The notes under the pieces were generated by a model, which saw only the letters and a program-made list of their open reading frames with translations, ran no database searches and was not told the origin of the DNA. A DNA stretch of 19,416 nt from Chlamydiota bacterium (lineage in GTDB: Bacteria > Chlamydiota > Chlamydiia > Chlamydiales > Rhabdochlamydiaceae): NCBI GenBank assembly GCA_016866585.1, contig VGMB01000005.1, forward strand, positions 1-19,416, given 5' to 3'. Both the position numbers and the translations under genes were made by a program. Positions 15,267 through 19,416 of the stretch are shown piece by piece. Numbering within the stretch: position 1 is the stretch's first letter; each line of letters opens with the position of its first letter.

Positions 15267-16342
15267 TCGGTATTTCCTTTTAACAACTTTATTGCACAGC
15301 TTGCTACTTCTCTGGGTGAAATTTGTAGCATACAAAATGGAGTAAAGCATTTTTTTCTAATACATGGAGAACATGTTTTTTCTTTTTGAATAACAACAGC
15401 ATTATCTATTGCCAGTGGGCCGCAAAGGTTGGCGTCGGTTGCTGTAAATAATGATATCGTTTTTGTTCCAGTGGCAAAAGCAAGATGCATGGGTCCAGTA
15501 TCATTGGTGATAAATAGATCGAATTTTTGAATTAAGCTTCCAAGAGCATGGATGCTTAGATTTTCATCTAGATAAAAGCTGCCTGGGACAGAAGATGTAA
15601 TTTCTTCAGCAAGTAATCGTTCATTTGGGCCACATGTGACTACTATATCGCAATCGAATGTTTTTTTTAATATGCCTGCAAGTTCTATGAAGTTATTAAC
15701 TGGCCATTGTTTGAACTTGTCCTTAGCACCCGGATGCATTCCTACAATAGTTTTTTTTGAGATGCTGTGTTTCTTTAAAAATGAATCTGCTTGTAATTGC
15801 GCCTGATCGTTTGGAAAAATTTCCATCCTTAGGTTTTTATTTTTGAAATCAATACCAGCTATCTTCAATCTGCGGATGATTTCATGTTCATAACCGTAAG
15901 ATGCTTTTTTTGTGATTAACTTATCTAGACCTTTATTAATCCCTGGAGTAGCAGTAATTTCATCAGAGTGCAGTAGATAGCAGAAGGGGAGTATAGGTCT
16001 TTGAGAGGTATGAAAAATAAGAATGTTATTAAAATAAATGTTTTTTAGAATTTGATATATCTTTAGCAAAGAGCCTAATAGGGGCTTATCTAGGGTAATT
16101 ATTTTAAAGATGTAAGGGTTGTTTCTTAGCACTTGCTCGCCAGTCTTGCTTGTGAGCATGAAAATGCGTGCTTGGGGTTGTTGTTCTTTCAGGAGTCTTA
16201 TGGAAGGTGTTGCCCACAAGGTGTCCCCAAGTGCTGTCGTGCTGACAATAAGGAAGTTGTTATTTGTTCCTTTTACGTTCTTTTTTTGAACAAGCTTTAC
16301 AAGCTTAATAAAGAAGAAAATTAGGTAATTTTTAAACGACAT
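15263..16342 (-). CDS. Family 9 glycosyltransferase (ADP-heptose:LPS heptosyltransferase-like)
   Basis: A 359-residue GT-B enzyme of the heptosyltransferase family (WaaC/WaaF/RfaQ type), which transfers heptose or a related sugar to the lipopolysaccharide core. Visible motifs are TTALGDTLWATPSIRLLK (residues about 35-52), MHPGAKDKFKQWP (202-214) in the C-terminal donor domain, TCGPNERLLAEEI, and the donor-site FITNDTGPMHLAFATGT (277-293). A cysteine group near the C terminus (C324, C327, C332, C337; CSPC...KKC...C) is also typical of the family. The N terminus has a hydrophobic/basic helix suggesting membrane association. It overlaps the following GT2 gene by 4 bases, so the two enzymes probably act on the same glycan. 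The ribosome site is weak. Donor identity (heptose or other) is inferred from the family only. Confidence 0.9.
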   Translation of the reverse strand: MSFKNYLIFFFIKLVKLVQKKNVKGTNNNFLIVSTTALGDTLWATPSIRLLKEQQPQARIFMLTSKTGEQVLRNNPYIFKIITLDKPLLGSLLKIYQILKNIYFNNILIFHTSQRPILPFCYLLHSDEITATPGINKGLDKLITKKASYGYEHEIIRRLKIAGIDFKNKNLRMEIFPNDQAQLQADSFLKKHSISKKTIVGMHPGAKDKFKQWPVNNFIELAGILKKTFDCDIVVTCGPNERLLAEEITSSVPGSFYLDENLSIHALGSLIQKFDLFITNDTGPMHLAFATGTKTISLFTATDANLCGPLAIDNAVVIQKEKTCSPCIRKKCFTPFCMLQISPREVASCAIKLLKGNTE

Positions 16343-16516
16343 GTTTATTTACCAAATCAAGGGTTGCAGTCTTTTGTGAAACTAAGTGTAGCAAATTTGC
16401 CGATTAAACGTTTAGCTAAGTATTTTAGTCTAGCTAATATGTTAAGAAATAGTTGCTGCTTTCGAAGTGTGTCAACGCTGAATATTTTTTAAATTACTAT
16501 ACAAAGAGGTTAGGTT
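16343..16516. promoter_or_regulatory. Divergent intergenic region with repeated TAGCTAA motif
   Basis: This is a 174-base region between the divergent GT9 (minus) and YqfO-like (plus) genes. TAGCTAA occurs at 16413-16419 and again at 16431-16437, exactly 18 bases apart; the first copy lies in the palindrome TTAGCTAA. On the minus strand a perfect TTGACA lies about 120 bases upstream of the GT9 start but without a good -10. Promoters for both genes are expected here; the repeats may be an operator, which is speculative. Confidence 0.3.
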
Positions 16517-16855
16517 GTGAACCATTCAGATTATTTTACCATTTCCTTTAATGTGCCATCAACACATGCCGATGCTCTTAGAGATGTGCTAGGAAGGAGT
16601 GGAGCTGGAAAGATAGGTAATTATTCATATTGTAGCTTTTCAATACGCGGTACAGGGAGATTTAAGCCATCAGAAAATGCTAATCCCTATATAGGTAGTC
16701 AAGGTGTCTTAGAGGAGGTAGAAGAGGAGAAGGTTGAAACAGTCTGCCATAAAGATATTTTACACAGTGTCATAGAATCTATTAAATCTGCACATCCTTA
16801 TGAGGAGATGGTGATAGATATTTATCCTGTGTATGAAATGGGAATAAAAAAATAG
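16517..16855 (+). CDS. Stand-alone YqfO/NIF3-type domain protein
   Basis: A 112-residue protein corresponding to the small CutA/PII-like domain that is inserted into, or stands alongside, NIF3/YqfO-family proteins. It shows the domain's signature segments: GAGKIGNYSYCSFSIRGTG (about 30-48), RFKPSENANPYIGSQG (49-64), an acidic EEVEEEKVETVC block, and HPYEEMVIDIYPV near the end. Such stand-alone proteins occur in many bacteria; their biochemical role is not established, though a trimeric ligand- or metal-binding fold is expected. Translation starts at GTG: an in-frame TAG lies two codons upstream and an AAGAGGT ribosome site precedes it. It is a single-gene unit, divergent from GT9 and convergent with the HAD gene, with a shared hairpin at its end. 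Confidence 0.82.
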   Translation: MNHSDYFTISFNVPSTHADALRDVLGRSGAGKIGNYSYCSFSIRGTGRFKPSENANPYIGSQGVLEEVEEEKVETVCHKDILHSVIESIKSAHPYEEMVIDIYPVYEMGIKK

Positions 16856-16873
16856 GAGAGGCGTAGCCTCTCT
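16855..16873. terminator. Compact terminator hairpin between convergent genes
   Basis: A GC-rich hairpin, GGAGAGGC (16855-16862), 3-base loop and GCCTCTCT (16866-16873), has seven Watson-Crick pairs plus one G-U. It begins at the last base of the YqfO-like stop codon and ends just before the HAD gene stop at 16877. On the minus strand it is followed by CTATTTTTTTATT, a proper U-tract, so it best serves the HAD gene; on the plus strand the tail is weaker. The minus-strand U-tract is encoded by the last codons of the YqfO-like gene. Confidence 0.8.
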
Positions 16874-16876
16874 CTA

Positions 16877-17683
16877 TTATTCTTGACCTTCAATAATAAG
16901 AAGTTCTTCAATTTTTTTATTGAGAGCGTCGTTGTCGCTTAAGATCCCTCCAAAGCTTGAATTGTGAAATTGGATTTCAGCTAAATCTGGATCAAAACAT
17001 GCTTTTTTGTGATCAGAGTATGCGTATCTTAGTCCAACGAATTCAATACCATGTTTTTCCGCTTCTATTTCAATTTCCTTAAGGTGAGTGTCTTTATCAT
17101 TAATAAATACGATTTTTTTAGGTTTGAAATTGTAGTGGTCTAATAATGAGAATAGGGCGATACCTTTATTTCTCCCATTGGTGAAAAGAACTCCTTTTCT
17201 AAATAGTATTCCGTGGTCTTCATACTCCATATAAAAAGGGTCTTTAAAAGGAGCTGAACGATCTAAAATAATTTTATGCTCGAGTAGGTGTTCTATCGTT
17301 CTGTGAGAAAGACCAATTCCTTGTGTTGTAAGACCCATGACTTTAAATCCACTGTCTTGCATTTTATTAACGATAAGTTCTGTGCCTGGCTCTACGATTT
17401 GCATTTCTGTTAGATGTCTTATAGCTTCCCACTGCGCAATTGTAGCATCAAGAGCTTTAGAAAATGGCAGTCCGTTATTGATATGAACTTCTAGTCTATG
17501 TTTAAACCATTCATCGCATCCGAGCATTTGCGCAGGGATGAGTAGTGTGTCATCAATATCAAGCAAAAGTAGTGTGTCGATATCAACATGAGACTCTACA
17601 TCTTTAAAATGGTGTGTCTCTATTATCTGTGCTGGAAGAGATAGCGTATAAAAAGTTAAAATAAGTGCTATTATTGATTTCAT
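16877..17683 (-). CDS. Exported HAD-superfamily protein (DUF2608 type)
   Basis: A 268-residue protein with a signal peptide (about residues 1-19, ending near LPAQ) followed by a haloacid-dehalogenase-type hydrolase domain. HAD motif I is LLDIDDTLL with nucleophile Asp42 and acid/base Asp44; motif II is the GLTTQG segment (Thr119/120); motif III Lys is about 173 (NKGIAL); motif IV is FINDKDTH with Asp196 and Asp198. All catalytic positions are present, so phosphatase activity is plausible. The arrangement resembles DUF2608 proteins known in Legionella and chlamydia-related bacteria, whose substrate is not known. The signal peptide implies a periplasmic or secreted location, unusual for HAD enzymes. 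An AGGAG ribosome site precedes the ATG. The 94 bases separating it from the transhydrogenase gene leave room for its own promoter. Confidence 0.83.
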   Translation of the reverse strand: MKSIIALILTFYTLSLPAQIIETHHFKDVESHVDIDTLLLLDIDDTLLIPAQMLGCDEWFKHRLEVHINNGLPFSKALDATIAQWEAIRHLTEMQIVEPGTELIVNKMQDSGFKVMGLTTQGIGLSHRTIEHLLEHKIILDRSAPFKDPFYMEYEDHGILFRKGVLFTNGRNKGIALFSLLDHYNFKPKKIVFINDKDTHLKEIEIEAEKHGIEFVGLRYAYSDHKKACFDPDLAEIQFHNSSFGGILSDNDALNKKIEELLIIEGQE

Positions 17684-17777
17684 TTGAGCTCCTAAATAAT
17701 TTCGAGCTTACGAGATTTACAGATTCAAGATATAAAAAGAAGCGGTAAACTTTTTTTAAAATTTAACTGGAAATACT

Positions 17778-19184
17778 TCATGGCTTTATTTTATGCCCAC
17801 ATAAATTACTTAGCCCATCATAAGCTGCATACTTATATAGCTCATGTAACGTGGGGAAGTTAAACACCTTTCCAATTACACTGTACAGGTTTTGTCCTGA
17901 CTCCACAAGTTCTAGTCCAAAGTGAATCATCTCGCTAGCTATGTTGCCTATGATATGGACGCCGATGATTTTGAGGTCTTCTTTTCTAAAAACAAGCTTT
18001 AGGAAGCCGCTTTTAGCCCCCATGATTTGGCCTCTAGCCATATCAGCATAGCGAGCCTTACCTATGAGATAGTCTATGTTGTTAGCCTTAGCATCTTCTT
18101 CTGTCATGCCGACCATTGATACCTCGGGTATTGTATAAATACCATAGGGGAAGAATTGAGGTAAGTTTTCTAGGTCTTTTGTTTGGAAGATGTGAGCAAC
18201 CGCTGCTCTTCCTTGATCCATGCTCGTGCTGGCCAGCGCTGGGAATCCTATCACATCGCCAACAGCATAGATATTATCTATATTAGTTCTGTATTGCTTA
18301 TCTACGACTATCGTTTCCCTTTTGCCTTGAACAACTCCAATTTTATCTAGTTGAAGCGCTTTGGTATTTCCACTTCTACCAGCAGCAAATAGGAACATGT
18401 CCACATTAATTGTCTTGCCGTTATTTATTTTTATTTCTATGAGATCTTTATCCGTTTGTGGTGCCTTAATAGATTCAATAGAGGTATTAAAAAGAATCTC
18501 GATATCTTCATTTTGCATGTTCTCAACAAGATGAGTTGAGACTTCTTTATCAATAAACGGAAGGATTTTTTCTTTGTCATTTATGAGATAGACTTTTGTT
18601 CCCATCGTCCCAAATATCGTCGCGTATTCACAACCAATAACACCCGCGCCAACGATGCATATTGAGGAAGGAAATCTTGTTATTTGCAATATTGTATCTG
18701 AATCATGGATTCGGTTGCCATCGAAGGGGATGTTCTTAGGTTGGTATGGGTATGATCCTGTGGCTATAATGATGTATTTTCCATATATCTTTGATCCGGA
18801 TTCATCTTTAATATGAATAGTATGGGCATCTTCGAAAGAAGCTTCTCCTAGATAAATGTCTACACCATGACGCACCAGATTTTTTTTAATTTCTTTTGCG
18901 GCATAGTCGCTGACATAGTTTTTTCTGAACATAAAGTCTTCGACAGAGGCTTCATGTTTAAGATCTCTATCAACACCAAATAGACCTTTTTCATATTTGC
19001 CAGATAAGAATAACGCTGTTTCCTTTAGAGTTTTCGAAGGAATTGTTCCTGTAACAACTTGAGCGCCACCAAAAACCTTTTCCTTTTCTACTATAGCTAC
19101 TTTGAATCCAAAGTAAGCCGCTTTTACTGCAGCCTTCTCACCGCCGGGTCCTGTGCCAATAACTATCAAATCGTATGTATTCAT
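17778..19184 (-). CDS. sthA: Soluble pyridine nucleotide transhydrogenase (SthA type)
   Basis: A flavoprotein of 468 residues in the pyridine nucleotide-disulfide oxidoreductase fold, which moves hydride between NADPH and NAD+ in the cytoplasm. The FAD-binding motif is VIGTGPGGEKA (residues about 8-18), the NAD(P)-binding motif VGAGVIGCEYA (178-188), the second FAD motif NIYAVGDVIG, and the dimerisation domain ends in FPTLHELYKYAAYDGL. The redox-active CxxxxC of lipoamide dehydrogenase is absent: the corresponding positions are Gln42 and Thr47 in GGAQVVTGTIPSK, and the catalytic His-Glu pair of those enzymes is not in its usual context. Both points match SthA rather than Lpd. ATG 19184 is preferred over ATG 19205 because it has a TAAGAG ribosome site and matches E. 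coli SthA length (466). It is divergent from glgP. Confidence 0.88.
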   Translation of the reverse strand: MNTYDLIVIGTGPGGEKAAVKAAYFGFKVAIVEKEKVFGGAQVVTGTIPSKTLKETALFLSGKYEKGLFGVDRDLKHEASVEDFMFRKNYVSDYAAKEIKKNLVRHGVDIYLGEASFEDAHTIHIKDESGSKIYGKYIIIATGSYPYQPKNIPFDGNRIHDSDTILQITRFPSSICIVGAGVIGCEYATIFGTMGTKVYLINDKEKILPFIDKEVSTHLVENMQNEDIEILFNTSIESIKAPQTDKDLIEIKINNGKTINVDMFLFAAGRSGNTKALQLDKIGVVQGKRETIVVDKQYRTNIDNIYAVGDVIGFPALASTSMDQGRAAVAHIFQTKDLENLPQFFPYGIYTIPEVSMVGMTEEDAKANNIDYLIGKARYADMARGQIMGAKSGFLKLVFRKEDLKIIGVHIIGNIASEMIHFGLELVESGQNLYSVIGKVFNFPTLHELYKYAAYDGLSNLCGHKIKP

Positions 19185-19283
19185 AAAAAAACTCTTACAT
19201 TTCATTTTTCTTCATGCTAAAAAAAAGTTGAATCTCTTAAAAGAAAAAAACAACATATTACAAAAATAATTTTGGGGGCCTCG

Positions 19284-19416
19284 GTGAACGGTACTTTGGA
19301 AATGCAAGCACAGATGCTTGCCAATAAGATAAAACACTATCTTATAACTTCTATGGGTGTGACAGTTAACGAAGCCAGTGCGGAAGAGTTCTATCGTGCT
19401 TTTGCTTTGACGATAC
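19284..19416 (+). CDS. glgP: Probable glycogen/maltodextrin phosphorylase (N-terminal fragment, continues beyond window)
   Basis: An open frame starts at GTG 19284 and runs to the window end, giving 44 codons. The N-terminal sequence (KIKHYLITSMGVTVNEASA then EEFYRAFALTI) resembles the start of chlamydial glycogen phosphorylase, where YYSIGV...A...WYLALAYTVRDRL occurs at the same place. This enzyme releases glucose-1-phosphate from glycogen using the PLP cofactor; the catalytic parts lie outside the window. GTG is chosen because a GGGGG ribosome site sits 5 bases upstream; in-frame ATG codons further in would cut into the similar region. It is divergent from sthA across a 99-base gap. The assignment rests on a short N-terminal match. 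Confidence 0.7.
   Translation, partial: MNGTLEMQAQMLANKIKHYLITSMGVTVNEASAEEFYRAFALTI

Noticed and set aside
14977..15345. 122-codon plus-strand ORF antisense to the GT2/GT9 junction
   Set aside because: It is a shadow of two well-supported glycosyltransferase genes; its hydrophobic look comes from the antisense codons.
15263..16342. Cysteine cluster at the GT9 C terminus as a novel metal site
   Set aside because: CSPC followed by further cysteines at this place is common in heptosyltransferase-family proteins, so it is not unusual here.
17778..19184. Lipoamide dehydrogenase (lpdA) as the identity of the flavoprotein
   Set aside because: Both redox cysteines are missing (Gln and Thr instead) and the catalytic His-Glu context is absent, so the SthA type fits better.

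Overview
The window looks like chromosome from a chlamydia-related ("environmental") member of the phylum Chlamydiae. The evidence is the gene content: a type III secretion block in the chlamydial order sctJ - sctK-like - sctL - sctR - sctS - sctT (as in Chlamydia cdsJ-CT560-cdsL-cdsR-cdsS-cdsT), three tandem MOMP-like outer-membrane beta-barrels, and AT-rich composition (by eye, below 40% GC). I cannot resolve the family or genus; Simkania-, Parachlamydia-, Waddlia- and Rhabdochlamydia-type bacteria all remain possible.

Layout. (1) 1-3733, plus strand: the iron-sulfur assembly operon sufB (3' part only), sufC, sufD, sufS, tightly packed, with sufD and sufS overlapping by 4 bases. It ends at a hairpin shared with the convergent gene. 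(2) 3831-7625, minus strand: three MOMP-like porin paralogues, with a strong terminator after the middle one. (3) 7873-9189, minus strand: two small exported proteins of unknown function, a cysteine-rich lipoprotein and a signal-peptide protein, probably one operon with its own TTGACA promoter. (4) 9190-9517: a 328-base gap without a convincing gene. (5) 9518-14031, minus strand: the type III secretion block, covering the inner-ring lipoprotein SctJ, an SctK-like protein, the stator SctL and the export-gate proteins SctR, SctS and SctT. (6) 14265-16342, minus strand: two overlapping glycosyltransferase genes (GT9 heptosyltransferase-like, then GT2), probably acting on surface polysaccharide or lipooligosaccharide. 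(7) 16517-16855, plus strand: a small stand-alone YqfO/NIF3-type domain protein. (8) 16877-19184, minus strand: an exported HAD-type phosphatase-like protein (DUF2608 type) and a soluble pyridine nucleotide transhydrogenase. (9) 19284 to the end, plus strand: the first codons of a probable glycogen phosphorylase.

Functionally, the window combines Fe-S cofactor assembly, cell-envelope construction (porins, glycosyltransferases, small exported proteins), the core of the virulence secretion machine and energy/redox metabolism (transhydrogenase, glycogen breakdown). Most of this has clear chlamydial precedent. The least explained parts are the two-gene exported-protein operon at 7873-9189, the cysteine/lysine-rich insert in the middle porin, and several regulatory-looking intergenic sequences. 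I found no CRISPR array, tRNA, rRNA, insertion sequence or phage gene.
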